Positions 10,132 through 19,090 are shown, counted from the first letter of the stretch. The stretch: 64,000 nt of DNA from Erysipelotrichales bacterium (GCA_910576855.1 CAJTJP010000001.1:124001-188000), one strand, 5' to 3'. The notes: generated from the sequence alone by a model not told the origin. Numbers and translations: made by a program.

Positions 10132-10160
10132 TTGACCTAGGTCATATCGTATGATACACT
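10132..10160 (+). promoter_or_regulatory. Helicase promoter with overlapping palindrome
   Basis: TTGACC (10132-10137), a 17-base spacer and an extended minus-10 TGATACACT (hexamer 10155-10160). The 12-base perfect palindrome TGACCTAGGTCA (10133-10144) overlaps the minus-35 box, and a further AGGTCA half-site is at 10115-10120. It looks like an operator for an unknown dimeric regulator. Confidence 0.6.
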
Positions 10161-10199
10161 TAATAAGTTATAAATATAAATATATAGAAAGAGGTAGTA

Positions 10200-11927
10200 A
10201 TGAGTAAATTTAATGAATTACCAATCAGTGATGAAATTATCAGAGCGGTAAGTGAAATGGGCTATGAGGAGGCAACGCCGATTCAAGCTTCCGCAATACC
10301 GGCAATATTAGAAGGACATGACGTTCTTGGTTTATCAAATACAGGAACAGGGAAAACAGCAGCCTTCGGTATTCCTGCGATTGAAATGATTAATGATTAT
10401 CGTAAGCATCCAAAAGTGATGATTATCTGTCCGACAAGAGAATTGGTGGAACAGGTTGCGACTGAATTAAGAAAGTTTTCAAAATATAAGGAAGGCATTA
10501 AGATAGCACCGATCTACGGCGGACAGCCGATCGATCGTCAGATACAGCTGTTAAAGCGAGGATGTGCCATCGTTGTAGGTACACCGGGCAGAATTATGGA
10601 TCACCTCAGAAGAAGAACACTGCGTTTAACGGAATGCGATATGGTGATTCTTGATGAAGCAGATGAAATGCTGAATATGGGCTTTAAGGAGGATATTGAG
10701 GAAATTCTGAAATCATTGCCTGAGGACAAGCATCCGCAGACAATATTGTTTTCAGCAACAATGCCTAATGAAATAATGAAAATCACAAAGAAATTTCAGG
10801 TTGATCCCGTCAAGGTACAAATCAAAAGCTCACAGCGTACCATTGATACCGTTGACCAGTATTATTATGAGGTTCCTCGCGGTAAGAAGCTCAATGCACT
10901 TCGTGTACTGCTGAATCACTATGATCCTGATTTATGTATGATTTTCTGTAATACGAAGCGCATGGTAGATGAATTATGTGAGGAGCTGAATCATTGCGGT
11001 ATTCGCTCTGTAGGCTTACATGGTGATATGAAGCAGGCTGCGCGTGATCGTGTGATGTATCAGTTTCGTGAGCGCAAATGCTCCATTCTGATCGCAACCG
11101 ATGTAGCTGCCAGAGGTATTGATGTTGATGATATTGCGCTTGTAGTGAATTTTGATATTCCGCAGGATCATGAATACTATATCCATCGTGTCGGAAGAAC
11201 AGGACGCGCCGGTAAAAAAGGCAAGGCAATTACCTTATTGAGCGCAAAGCGTCAGCTGAAAGAGCTGAAAGAAATCATGTATGATACAAAAACAAAAATC
11301 GTGAAGCGTATGCTTCCGACAAGCGAACAGCTGGAAGCATTGAACCGCAAGAACTTTATTAATGAGGTATTGACTGCATGTAATGAAGGCATCAATGAGG
11401 ATTCAATGGAAATCGCCAACGATCTATTGGCCGAAGGAATCGCAGTTGAAAATCTTATCAGTGCTTTGATTTCCATGAATTATAAGAATGAAATCATTGA
11501 TATTGAGGATAAGGACGCAATTCGTCGCTACAGTGAAAGCTTTGATGCGATCCGTTTGCACTTAAGCATCGGTAAAAACTGCAATATCAAGACAGGTAAT
11601 GTCGTAGCCGCAATTATTGAGGAATGCGGAATCAATGCACAGGCACTGGGAAGAATCGACATTCGTTCCAATTTCACCTTAGTCGATGTAGATGCTGCGA
11701 AGGTAGACATCGTATTGGAAAAAATGCAGGGAGCACAAATTCGCGGTCATCAGATAGAAGTACAAATTGATGAAGCACCGAAGCGCAAATCAGATGCATC
11801 CGGTTATAATAAAAAGGGCGGAAAGCGTAATAAGCGTTCTGATTATTCCGCAAAGAAAAACAGAGGTACTAAGGACAAGAAAGAGCACCGCAGAAAAGAA
11901 AGCACTAAAACAAAACGAAAGAAATAA
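10200..11927 (+). CDS. DEAD-box ATP-dependent RNA helicase with DbpA-type RNA-binding domain
   Basis: 575 residues, ATG with upstream AGAAAGAGG. Q motif (TPIQ, about 26-29), Walker A SNTGTGKT (about 46-53), PTRELVE, TPGR, DEAD (about 154), SAT (about 186) and a C-lobe HRVGRTGRAG are all present, so both RecA-like domains are intact. Residues about 455-525 match the DbpA/CsdA C-terminal RNA-binding fold. The tail (about 530-575) is very basic, with Lys/Arg clusters that may hold RNA. Likely unwinds structured RNA in ribosome assembly or RNA turnover, like CshA/DeaD/DbpA proteins. It stands alone with its own promoter and terminator. Whether it is CshA or DbpA in role cannot be decided here. 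Confidence 0.93.
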   Translation: MSKFNELPISDEIIRAVSEMGYEEATPIQASAIPAILEGHDVLGLSNTGTGKTAAFGIPAIEMINDYRKHPKVMIICPTRELVEQVATELRKFSKYKEGIKIAPIYGGQPIDRQIQLLKRGCAIVVGTPGRIMDHLRRRTLRLTECDMVILDEADEMLNMGFKEDIEEILKSLPEDKHPQTILFSATMPNEIMKITKKFQVDPVKVQIKSSQRTIDTVDQYYYEVPRGKKLNALRVLLNHYDPDLCMIFCNTKRMVDELCEELNHCGIRSVGLHGDMKQAARDRVMYQFRERKCSILIATDVAARGIDVDDIALVVNFDIPQDHEYYIHRVGRTGRAGKKGKAITLLSAKRQLKELKEIMYDTKTKIVKRMLPTSEQLEALNRKNFINEVLTACNEGINEDSMEIANDLLAEGIAVENLISALISMNYKNEIIDIEDKDAIRRYSESFDAIRLHLSIGKNCNIKTGNVVAAIIEECGINAQALGRIDIRSNFTLVDVDAAKVDIVLEKMQGAQIRGHQIEVQIDEAPKRKSDASGYNKKGGKRNKRSDYSAKKNRGTKDKKEHRRKESTKTKRKK

Positions 11928-11932
11928 GCTGG

Positions 11933-11970
11933 AAAATGATTTATCAATTTATCTGATAGATCATTTTTTT
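11933..11970 (+). terminator. Intrinsic terminator after helicase
   Basis: AAAATGATTTATC pairs with GATAGATCATTTT (one G-U) and is followed by Ts, starting six bases past the stop codon. Confidence 0.75.
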
Positions 11971-12000
11971 ATGCATGATTTGTCGAAGCCTTCATACTTC

Positions 12001-12014
12001 GATATGTACATATC
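12001..12014. promoter_or_regulatory. Palindrome GATATGTACATATC upstream of the BACON-domain gene
   Basis: A perfect 14-base dyad 46 bases before the start codon at 12060. A TTTGACCT box follows at about 12019-12026, resembling the TTTGACCT at the helicase promoter. A shared regulator is possible but unproven. Confidence 0.3.
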
Positions 12015-12059
12015 TAAATTTGACCTCACATAAGATAAAACAGTCAAAGGAGGAGTCGT

Positions 12060-13730
12060 ATGGCAGCGAATCGGATTTATTTCAGTAATGCTTCACTCAC
12101 GGACGATCGAGCAATCGAAGCGATGATGATTGCGGTGAACGAAAAGCTTGGTTTCGAGGTTTGTATTGCGGATTTTGATCGACAGAGTAATGATGAAATC
12201 GGTTCAATGATTGTGTTATGTAACGGTATCGATATTAATGAGCTTTCGATATTACAGCGATTGGAACAGCTTTATCATAACAATCAAGCGATTATTTTAT
12301 ATGAGCCTACAAACAGTGAGGTAAATCGTGTATTTCACCGCTTGAAGGGTAAAAATTATTTTACCGCAGAAACCAAAGGACATCGACATAGTCTGTTTGG
12401 AATCAAATGCTGTAAAGACGGCATCTGTCGTATTTTAGAATCACATGAAAAGAACGTACAGGCGATTGCGGAAAGTGTTGTGCAGTTTTTGGATTTGGAA
12501 ACAGAGGAAGAAGTGCTGAAGCAACGAGCATTAGAATCGGAGGCAGCGAAGGCACTGGAATATTCTAATACAAATCTCTATGAAGCAGCTATGCAGCATG
12601 TAATCACGCATAAATTTGAATTGGCAGAAAAGCCATGCTCCTGCAGCTATTATGTCGTATCTGCACATAAATATATGGGAGAGGATGCCGACGGCGGAGA
12701 GGATTGGTTTTTTATCAAGCAGGATGCGATGGTAAGCGGCGGTAATGGGTACACATATAAATGGGCAGGGGCAAGAGTAGATGCGAACGGTGAAAGCTGG
12801 TATGTGGGAGATGGCGATGTCTGCCTAAATTATGTGAATTACTGTATGATGCAGAATGATATTAAGCAAACGAATAAAGACGAAACACTGGAGGCAGATT
12901 TAATCTATGCAGAGCCGGGGGCAATCAACAATGAAACCACACATTCGGTAACGGAAGGTGTTGAAATCGGCGGTATGATCGGGTTTGAAGCAGGATCGGA
13001 CGGCGGTGCTGTCGCTAAGGGTAATGGCTCCTTTTCCGCCGGTGCCAATTTCAGTAATACTTATTCCTTTACGGTGAAAGATGTGACATGTGTTGGTACT
13101 TCCTTAAGTGCCGGAATTGCTTCTGCCTCATGGAAATATTCCTTTCAGCGCGCTCGCCAAAATCATTCCCTGGGAAAATGGCAGCACCTGTATGAGCCTG
13201 CGGCATTATCTCGCTCTGCCTTTTCACCTAAAAATTCATGGGTATGGAAGTTTCCTACAAGCAAGCGTGATGAGTATAAGAGCTTTGAATCCTTATTCCG
13301 CATTTCCACGATGAATACGATCTCACGCTACAGCGGATCACAATCACCGAAGCATATTGTGAATACATTTACGAAGGGTAATGTTGATGTAGAATATGAG
13401 GAACAAAGCTTTGAGGTTACATTGGCATCACCACCGCTGTTAGGTGTAAGCAAATCCAATTTCCTGCTTTCTAAGGATGCACAATCCGTACCGTTAGAGC
13501 TTGTGGCACAGGGCCCGTGGACAATCCAAGTTCAAAACAATCAAAATTGGCTTCGTGTCAACAAGGTGACGGGAGTCGGTCATGCTACAGTGAATCTTTC
13601 GGTCGATCTACTCACAGAGGGGAATGAGCGCTCAACTTCCTTGACCTTGATAAAAAGTGCCGGCAGAAACAGCCTTGCGGAACAAATTACGATTGAGGTC
13701 ATGCAGTCGGCAGGCAGTGTTCCCGAATAA
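12060..13730 (+). CDS. BACON-domain protein with possible beta-pore-like middle domain
   Basis: 556 residues. Strong AAAGGAGGAG site before the ATG. There is no signal peptide or membrane helix. Residues 1-150 look like an alpha/beta domain (alternating hydrophobic strands such as SMIVLCNGIDI and AIILYEP) of unknown family. Residues about 195-430 are rich in Ser/Thr/Gly/aromatic strands (YKWAGARVDANGESWYVGD, FSAGANFSNTYSFTV), a style seen in beta-sandwich and beta-pore-forming proteins. Residues about 460-550 (WTIQVQNNQNWLRV..GHATVNLSV..R) match the BACON/immunoglobulin-like domain usually found outside the cell. A BACON domain on a protein without an export signal is unusual. Monocistronic, with a terminator after it. 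Function unknown. Confidence 0.7.
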   Translation: MAANRIYFSNASLTDDRAIEAMMIAVNEKLGFEVCIADFDRQSNDEIGSMIVLCNGIDINELSILQRLEQLYHNNQAIILYEPTNSEVNRVFHRLKGKNYFTAETKGHRHSLFGIKCCKDGICRILESHEKNVQAIAESVVQFLDLETEEEVLKQRALESEAAKALEYSNTNLYEAAMQHVITHKFELAEKPCSCSYYVVSAHKYMGEDADGGEDWFFIKQDAMVSGGNGYTYKWAGARVDANGESWYVGDGDVCLNYVNYCMMQNDIKQTNKDETLEADLIYAEPGAINNETTHSVTEGVEIGGMIGFEAGSDGGAVAKGNGSFSAGANFSNTYSFTVKDVTCVGTSLSAGIASASWKYSFQRARQNHSLGKWQHLYEPAALSRSAFSPKNSWVWKFPTSKRDEYKSFESLFRISTMNTISRYSGSQSPKHIVNTFTKGNVDVEYEEQSFEVTLASPPLLGVSKSNFLLSKDAQSVPLELVAQGPWTIQVQNNQNWLRVNKVTGVGHATVNLSVDLLTEGNERSTSLTLIKSAGRNSLAEQITIEVMQSAGSVPE

Positions 13731-13739
13731 TTCAGTAGC

Positions 13740-13772
13740 GATGGTTCTATCAAATGATAGAATCGTTTTTAT
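13740..13772 (+). terminator. Intrinsic terminator after the BACON-domain gene
   Basis: TTCTATCA pairs with TGATAGAA across a tiny loop, followed by a T-rich stretch. It lies back to back with the minus-strand terminator of the converging mscS gene. Confidence 0.7.
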
Positions 13773-13803
13773 TAAAAAAGCATCGCTCACTTATGCGATG
13801 CTT
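13773..13803 (-). terminator. Intrinsic terminator of mscS, overlapping its last codons
   Basis: On the minus strand AAGCATCGC pairs with GCGATGCTT and is followed by a T run. The hairpin includes the final codons and the TGA of the channel gene. Confidence 0.75.
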
Positions 13804-14719
13804 CGCTTTCGTCTTTGTTATTTTGCTTGTCAACACTGTTTTTCTTATCATGTTCTTGTTTCAATATAACGCTGCGATGCGGATAAGGAATCTCAATGCC
13901 TGCTTCATCAAAGCGTTTTTTGATTGCGATTCTGATATCAGAAAGCATCGCATAGCCCTGTGCGTTATTTTCAGAGTATACGGTTGCCTTAAGCTTTAAG
14001 CCGCTTTCTGCGAAATCAACAAGTCGTATGACAACCTCAGGCTGATTTTGTTTCTTTTCCTCTGCAGTTCTGCCGTCCAGATAATCAGGATGCTTTTTCA
14101 CTTCCTCACTGATAATCTGCATCGCCTTCTCCAAATCGCTTTCATAGCTGATTTCCAGCTCTAAGAAATTGCCCTTGTGATTATTGACTGCGGTAACATT
14201 TTCCAAAACCGCCTTGTCGATTACACTGTTCGGTACAATGATTTTAGTATTTTCAAAGGTTTTGATTACGGTATGACGCAAAGAGATATCCTCTACGGTA
14301 CCGATCAGTTCACCGTTGTTGATTTTAATTAAATCACCGATTTTAAACGGCTTAAACATTACGATCATTAGTCCGTTGATAAAATTTCCGGCTGCCTCTT
14401 GCGCTGCCAAACCGATGACGACCGCAATAACACCTCCGCTTGCCAATAATGTTTTCAAGAGAGTTTGAAACGGTTGAAATAAATCTAATACGGCGTAAAG
14501 GGCAATGATATAAACTGCGATCGTTTTTAAACGCAGCACGAATTTCAGATTATCGCGTCGATAATGCTTCTGAATCATTCGTGCAAATATATGATTGACG
14601 ATTCGTGCCGCTATCAGCAGTGTTAAAGCAGTGGTAATCGTAGTAAAGAGGGAGTATTTCAAAAAATCTGTGTTACTGCCCCATGTAGTAATTGTATCTA
14701 TAAATTCGTTAAAATTCAA
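13787..14719 (-). CDS. mscS: MscS-family small-conductance mechanosensitive channel
   Basis: 310 residues. The start appears to be TTG at 14719 with AGGAAGTGA just upstream. Three membrane segments: about 18-42, 63-82 and a pore-lining Gly/Ala-rich helix about 88-118 (LLASGGVIAVVIGLAAQEAAGNFING), typical of MscS TM3. Then the beta domain (DLIKINNGELIGTVEDISLRHTVI, NSVIDKAVLENVT) and the cytoplasmic cage domain to about 290. The tail is charged (KQEHDKKNSVDKQNNKDESEASHK region). It opens under membrane tension to release solutes in osmotic downshock. It follows the AlbA_2 gene after 32 bases on the same strand and is probably cotranscribed with it. Confidence 0.92.
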   Translation of the reverse strand: MNFNEFIDTITTWGSNTDFLKYSLFTTITTALTLLIAARIVNHIFARMIQKHYRRDNLKFVLRLKTIAVYIIALYAVLDLFQPFQTLLKTLLASGGVIAVVIGLAAQEAAGNFINGLMIVMFKPFKIGDLIKINNGELIGTVEDISLRHTVIKTFENTKIIVPNSVIDKAVLENVTAVNNHKGNFLELEISYESDLEKAMQIISEEVKKHPDYLDGRTAEEKKQNQPEVVIRLVDFAESGLKLKATVYSENNAQGYAMLSDIRIAIKKRFDEAGIEIPYPHRSVILKQEHDKKNSVDKQNNKDESEASHK

Positions 14720-14751
14720 TCAAATCACTTCCTGTCTAATTAATGAATGGG

Positions 14752-16209
14752 TTATGATTTCAGTTTATAGATTCTGTTTCGATTTGAGCCTTCTGCTGTA
14801 ACGGTGCCTTCCTCTACAAGAAATTTCAGATAGTCTCTGACTCTTGAGGCCTTCAGACCGCTGTATTCTGCCAACTCGCTGGCTTTTGCTTCTGCATGAT
14901 CCGTTAAATATTCAATGATTCGATCAATCTTAGCTGATTTTATCGCCGATTTTTTATCGCCGATTTTTATCGCCGATTTTTTATCATCATCTTTTGTGAT
15001 CGGTAAAACAAGAGTAATTCTGTTTGGCTCAAAGGATTGTCGGAAATACGGTTCATTCAATCCTTGCTTCTCCCATATATAATAGATGCTTGGAATTCCG
15101 CTTCCTGCACGTTCACCGATATCGATCAAATTAAACATTTTCATTAAGGTGCTGTTGCGCGGATCTGAATAGCCGCCTGATTTTGCTGCATCCAATTCGA
15201 TTCTGAAATCACCCGGATTGGAAAGCAAGATGCTGTCCTTGGTTTTTATAACGACTAAGCCTTGTCTGCCGTAATAATCCGCATTGATGATACAGTTGGC
15301 AAGAGCCTCACGAATTGCCATATGAACAGGTGTATCATCGATCCGCATATTACCTTCTAATTTAAAGGGAACCTTGATGTCCTGCTGCAGTTTATTATAT
15401 ACTCGGAAATAAAAATCATAAACATTCCCGCTCCAATCACCGGAGGAGGACTGAATGCGATCGGTCCATCGTGTGGAATTATCATAATCCTCACGATAAT
15501 CAAGAAAATAATTCGGAAATTTACGGACAATATCACTTTCATATCCAAACATTAAAAGTCCTGCAGCCGTAGGGTGAATTTTACCGTCAGCTCCGATTCC
15601 CGCAGCACCTAATTTCATTAGAAACACTTCATCACTTAAGCCTTCCCAAATATGGCCGGGACGAGATAATTTCATTCGCTGCCGATAGCTGTTGATGCTG
15701 TCGCTGCATAAGAGGGAAGTATCCATGGCTTCTATTATCATAATATCCTGTGCCTTAACATTTGCTTCTCGATACATTTCCTTCAGTTCTTCATTGTTCA
15801 CATGATAATCGCCTTCACCGTTTCTGCGATAGGTACCGGAAACAGGATTCCCGTTTATATAAACAGGCTTATAAAATCTTTGTGCTCTCGGAACATTGAT
15901 GACAACGATGCTTTTGCCGTTTATTTCTTGGATGAAAACATCACTGCTTGTTAAAATATTGATATTAATTTTATTTTGATTATTGATAATATACCAAAAA
16001 TCTTTTATCAGCTTTTCAGGGTCAGACAAACCTATCGGTACCAATGATTTATTTTTAGTTTCTGCGACACCGAGTAAAATAATTCCGCCAAGTGTATTTG
16101 CGAAGGATGAGTAGGTTTCCCAGATACTGTTCGGTAGAGTGCCCTGTGCTTTTTTGACTTCTATTCGATTGTTTTCCGTATAGCTTTCCAAGTTTGAAAA
16201 ATCGATCAT
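14752..16209 (-). CDS. AlbA_2/Schlafen-type domain protein with HATPase-like and winged-helix domains
   Basis: 485 residues from the ATG at 16209, chosen because GGAG lies 8 bases upstream; an ATG at 16248 gives 13 more residues but has no ribosome-binding site. The N-terminal 140 residues match the AlbA_2 (Schlafen) domain: ESYTENNRIEVKKA, then GGIILLGV. The middle carries the HATPase_c_4-like block (REALANCIINADY, GERAGSGIPSIYYIW). The C-terminus is a winged-helix DNA-binding domain (ASELAEYSGLKASRVRDYLKFL). Proteins of this design are usually annotated as transcriptional regulators or ATP-binding proteins; some occur in defence islands. A short tandem repeat DKKSAIK lies just before the winged helix. 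Confidence 0.8.
   Translation of the reverse strand: MIDFSNLESYTENNRIEVKKAQGTLPNSIWETYSSFANTLGGIILLGVAETKNKSLVPIGLSDPEKLIKDFWYIINNQNKININILTSSDVFIQEINGKSIVVINVPRAQRFYKPVYINGNPVSGTYRRNGEGDYHVNNEELKEMYREANVKAQDIMIIEAMDTSLLCSDSINSYRQRMKLSRPGHIWEGLSDEVFLMKLGAAGIGADGKIHPTAAGLLMFGYESDIVRKFPNYFLDYREDYDNSTRWTDRIQSSSGDWSGNVYDFYFRVYNKLQQDIKVPFKLEGNMRIDDTPVHMAIREALANCIINADYYGRQGLVVIKTKDSILLSNPGDFRIELDAAKSGGYSDPRNSTLMKMFNLIDIGERAGSGIPSIYYIWEKQGLNEPYFRQSFEPNRITLVLPITKDDDKKSAIKIGDKKSAIKSAKIDRIIEYLTDHAEAKASELAEYSGLKASRVRDYLKFLVEEGTVTAEGSNRNRIYKLKS
14931..14986 (-). repeat. Short tandem repeat inside the AlbA_2 gene
   Basis: Three units of ATCGCCGAT plus T runs of 6, 5 and 6 bases, preceded by a partial unit TAGCTGATTTT. 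The protein repeats DKKSAIK. Two unit lengths are 14 and one is 13, so slippage would shift the frame. Confidence 0.7.
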
Positions 16210-16457
16210 TTTCTGCATCTCCAATTTTCTTTCTTCTATGGTATCCATGGTTTTGTTACAGCACTGCTTTATTTTTCTAAAGTTTTTTATTATAGTCTAT
16301 TTATAAGCAATATCTTTTCCTACGTTATCATAGCATTAATCACTTGATTTATCAATGCTGAGGATAAACTTATCCGATAAGAAAGCAGTTATCCGGCAAT
16401 ATAGTTTTAAATTCTCTGTGTAATTATATGCAGAATAAGTGGAATTATGTGATTGTA

Positions 16458-16485
16458 TTGAAATGAATAAAAAAAAGAATATAAT
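16458..16485 (+). promoter_or_regulatory. Promoter for the small membrane protein
   Basis: TTGAAA (16458-16463), a 16-base spacer, TATAAT (16480-16485), 20 bases before the GTG start at 16506. Confidence 0.65.
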
Positions 16486-16505
16486 AAACAAGAGAAGGTG
16501 AAAAA

Positions 16506-16970
16506 GTGGATGTACGCAGTCAATCAATAAAAATCAGAAATTTACCTCAGGGGCATAAGTGTATTGCCTGCATCAATGCCAAGCCCTATTTGCTGTTTGC
16601 GATTATCGGAATCATCGGATTGCTGTTGCTGCTGAAAGAGAAATATATGATCCTCGGAATAGTATTTTTGTTCAGCTCCGTATACAGCTTTTTGTTTATA
16701 AAGAATGAGCGGCTTGTCGAATTCTATGACGACTACTGTGTTTTTTATCGCACCAATGCCTATCGTGATGAATGCTTTCTGTTATTTTGGAATGATATCT
16801 TGGCATGGGAAATAGAGTCGAGCAGTGAATACGATACCTTGATCGTAACGCTTCGAAATCAAAAAAGGATTTGCTTAAAATGTGTCAGTCGTCATAAGCT
16901 GATACGTTATTTGAAACGAAATGTGAATCATCCGCAACAGGAGAAAGCCGTAATATCGGAATCGATTTAG
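16506..16970 (+). CDS. Small membrane protein, two helices plus a soluble C-terminal domain
   Basis: 154 residues. The start is GTG at 16506, supported by GAAGGTG 5-6 bases upstream. Two adjacent membrane helices (about 29-46 and 50-68) form a hairpin, followed by an 80-residue soluble domain with alternating strands (VEFYDDYCVFYR, LLFWNDILAWEIE, TLIVTLRNQKRICLKC) that resembles the bacterial PH-like domains found after such hairpins. No catalytic residues are recognised. Own promoter upstream; the next gene also has its own. Confidence 0.75.
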   Translation: MDVRSQSIKIRNLPQGHKCIACINAKPYLLFAIIGIIGLLLLLKEKYMILGIVFLFSSVYSFLFIKNERLVEFYDDYCVFYRTNAYRDECFLLFWNDILAWEIESSSEYDTLIVTLRNQKRICLKCVSRHKLIRYLKRNVNHPQQEKAVISESI

Positions 16971-16998
16971 GCGAAATCCTGTTTTTTACTGCACTTTA

Positions 16999-17007
16999 TG
17001 CTATAAT
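16999..17007 (+). promoter_or_regulatory. Extended minus-10 promoter for the 281-residue membrane protein
   Basis: TGCTATAAT, 35 bases before the ATG at 17042. No good minus-35 box is seen, which is acceptable with an extended minus-10. Confidence 0.6.
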
Positions 17008-17041
17008 AGCGTATAAACATAAATCAACGGAGGATTTAGCT

Positions 17042-17887
17042 ATGGAGATGAAGGAAATAAGTGAATTGCTGAAAAAGCAGCTGAAAGGAAAGTATTTACG
17101 ATATGTGGGAATTTTAATGCTTTGTACCTTGGGCACATCAATCTTAAATATTTTATTTCCGCTGTCGGTTGTGGTGAATTATACCCTGTGGTATCCGATT
17201 TATCTGCTGATTATGCTGAGTATGATCATTATCCGTAATACTGTTTATTTTTTATTTATCAAATGTGTACGCAATGAACGCTTTCAAACAGAGGATATAC
17301 GCTATTCCTTTCGCAAAAGTACGCTGCATATCGTCAGCGCCGTATTATTTGAAATCCTGCAGCTCGGTTTACTTTTGCTTGCGCAATTTGCAGCTACGCT
17401 GATGCCGTTAGTGACGATATTCCTGACATTGTTGATACAGATACTGTTCAGCAGTGTATCCTTATTTATTGCGTTTGCGATTTATGACGGAGTTAAGGGC
17501 GCTATGAATATCGTAAACAACTCCTTTCGCCTGATGCTTTTCAAACTGCGGGATATCATCTATATCTGTGCACCGTTTTTGATCTGGCTTTTGATCTATC
17601 AGCTGTTGAATCAATATTTGGTATCTGAGCTTCTGTTTAAAGACGCGACAACGATCATTGAGCTGTTGAAGCATGCCCTGCATTCAGGTGCAGCCTCCTA
17701 TGCTTACGGCTATTTGGCGCTTGAAGCGGTTCATCTGTTGATCAGCTGTATGATCTTAGTGCCTATCTATACCTATTTTGCAAATCTCTATGAACGGGAT
17801 TATGTGAATTTTTATCCGTTTACCTCGGTGATTCAAACCAATGTCATTGATATTGATTATCAAAATCAGAATGATAACAATGATTAG
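17042..17887 (+). CDS. Polytopic membrane protein of unknown function
   Basis: 281 residues, ATG preceded by GGAGGATTTAGCT. Five to six hydrophobic helices (about 20-42, 46-72, 98-120, 122-150, 176-192, 225-250) and a polar, Asp/Asn-rich C-terminus (IDIDYQNQNDNND) probably in the cytoplasm. The layout, with a short amphipathic N-terminus and paired helices, recalls the DUF975-type integral membrane proteins, but no diagnostic motif is visible. No clear partner in the neighbourhood. Confidence 0.75.
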   Translation: MEMKEISELLKKQLKGKYLRYVGILMLCTLGTSILNILFPLSVVVNYTLWYPIYLLIMLSMIIIRNTVYFLFIKCVRNERFQTEDIRYSFRKSTLHIVSAVLFEILQLGLLLLAQFAATLMPLVTIFLTLLIQILFSSVSLFIAFAIYDGVKGAMNIVNNSFRLMLFKLRDIIYICAPFLIWLLIYQLLNQYLVSELLFKDATTIIELLKHALHSGAASYAYGYLALEAVHLLISCMILVPIYTYFANLYERDYVNFYPFTSVIQTNVIDIDYQNQNDNND

Positions 17888-18086
17888 ATATGCGTTGTAA
17901 GTTCTGATTTGAATGAATATTATCCAGTATAAAGAAACATGTCCTTTTTTCATAGAAAAGTTTTTCTTTATATAAGAGAAGGAAAAGTGCTGTGAATTTA
18001 TAAATGAACAAGGCAATATCTTTACTGTAAAAACATCACTTTTATATAACTTATACTTATTAAACATGAATTGTTGTATTAATATA

Positions 18087-18115
18087 TTGAAAATTAATTA
18101 TAAAAGAGTTATGAT
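18087..18115 (+). promoter_or_regulatory. Promoter of the LysR-type regulator
   Basis: TTGAAA (18087-18092), a 17-base spacer, TATGAT (18110-18115), 30 bases before the ATG. The rest of the gap 17888-18145 is A/T-rich with no gene seen. Confidence 0.65.
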
Positions 18116-18145
18116 ATATGACGTACGAGAAAAGAGGAGACAGCT

Positions 18146-19042
18146 ATGATCGATTATCGCTTATTAACCTTTATGGATTTGCATGAAACAATGAACTACA
18201 CAAAGACAGCTCAGAATCTGCATATCACTCAGCCTGCCGTAACGCAGCACATCAAATACTTAGAACGCAAATACAAGGTGCGTCTGTTTCATTATGAGCG
18301 TAAGCATTTGGAATTGACGAAGGAGGGAGAATACCTGTATCGTTATGCGCTCAGTATTTTATCCAATACGGAGCAGCTGCTTCAAGAGCTTCAGCAGCTT
18401 TCCGATCCAAAGGAGAAAATACAGCTGGGCGCAACTTTGACGATCGGTGAATATCTGCTTCCTGAAATGCTGATAGCACTTTACGAGCGAAACAATGAGC
18501 TTGATTTACAGCTGACACTTGAAAATACCGAAATGCTTGTCAAGGATGTAAGAGACGGAAAGCTGGAATTTGCGCTTGTGGAAGGCTTATTCAATAAAGA
18601 GGAATTTCATACATCATTATTGAAAAAAGAGGAAATGATTTTAATTCTGCCGCCGAATCATCCGCTTGTGCATCAAAAAACGATTACGATCGATGCTTTA
18701 TTAAAGGAGCGACTTTTTGTCAGAGAGTCGGGATGCGGTACAAGAGAAATCTTTATACAAGCGCTGGAACAAAATAATTTATCCTTGGATAATTTTGCGA
18801 AATGTACACAAATTTCACATATCAATATGATTAAGGAAATGGTACAGGGCGGTACCGGTATCTCCTTCCTGTATGAAAGCGCGGTACGTAAAGAATTAGA
18901 GGAAAAACGCTTAGCGACACGCAAGGTAAAGAACTTCTCCTTGATGCGTGAATTTAATATGATATCGATGAAAAATTCGATTTATCGCGAACAGATCGAT
19001 TCCTATTACAGCTTCTTTAAGGAGTGCTTAAGCAATCGCTGA
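18146..19042 (+). CDS. LysR-family transcriptional regulator
   Basis: 298 residues, ATG with AGAGGAG upstream. The N-terminal helix-turn-helix is clear (MNYTKTAQNLHITQPAVTQH, about 16-35) followed by the linker helix; residues 88-295 form the two-lobed effector-binding domain (LGATLTIGEYLLPEML, ILPPNHPL, GTGISFLYESAV). The style is closest to the CysL/CbbR-like branch that senses small metabolites, but the effector cannot be read. LysR proteins usually control a divergent neighbour; none is present here, the nearest upstream gene being co-directional, so the target may be elsewhere. Confidence 0.92.
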   Translation: MIDYRLLTFMDLHETMNYTKTAQNLHITQPAVTQHIKYLERKYKVRLFHYERKHLELTKEGEYLYRYALSILSNTEQLLQELQQLSDPKEKIQLGATLTIGEYLLPEMLIALYERNNELDLQLTLENTEMLVKDVRDGKLEFALVEGLFNKEEFHTSLLKKEEMILILPPNHPLVHQKTITIDALLKERLFVRESGCGTREIFIQALEQNNLSLDNFAKCTQISHINMIKEMVQGGTGISFLYESAVRKELEEKRLATRKVKNFSLMREFNMISMKNSIYREQIDSYYSFFKECLSNR

Positions 19043-19047
19043 TAAAG

Positions 19048-19090
19048 AAAGAGTGGGCCGAGTTTGTATAGGCGTATCCACTCTTTTTTT
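19048..19090 (+). terminator. Intrinsic terminator after the LysR gene
   Basis: AAGAGTGG pairs with CCACTCTT across a loop of about 20 bases and is followed by seven Ts. Confidence 0.7.

Noticed and set aside
14937..14986. Direct repeats considered as a mini-CRISPR
   Set aside because: Units are 13-14 bases without spacers, inside a coding sequence and in frame with peptide repeats.
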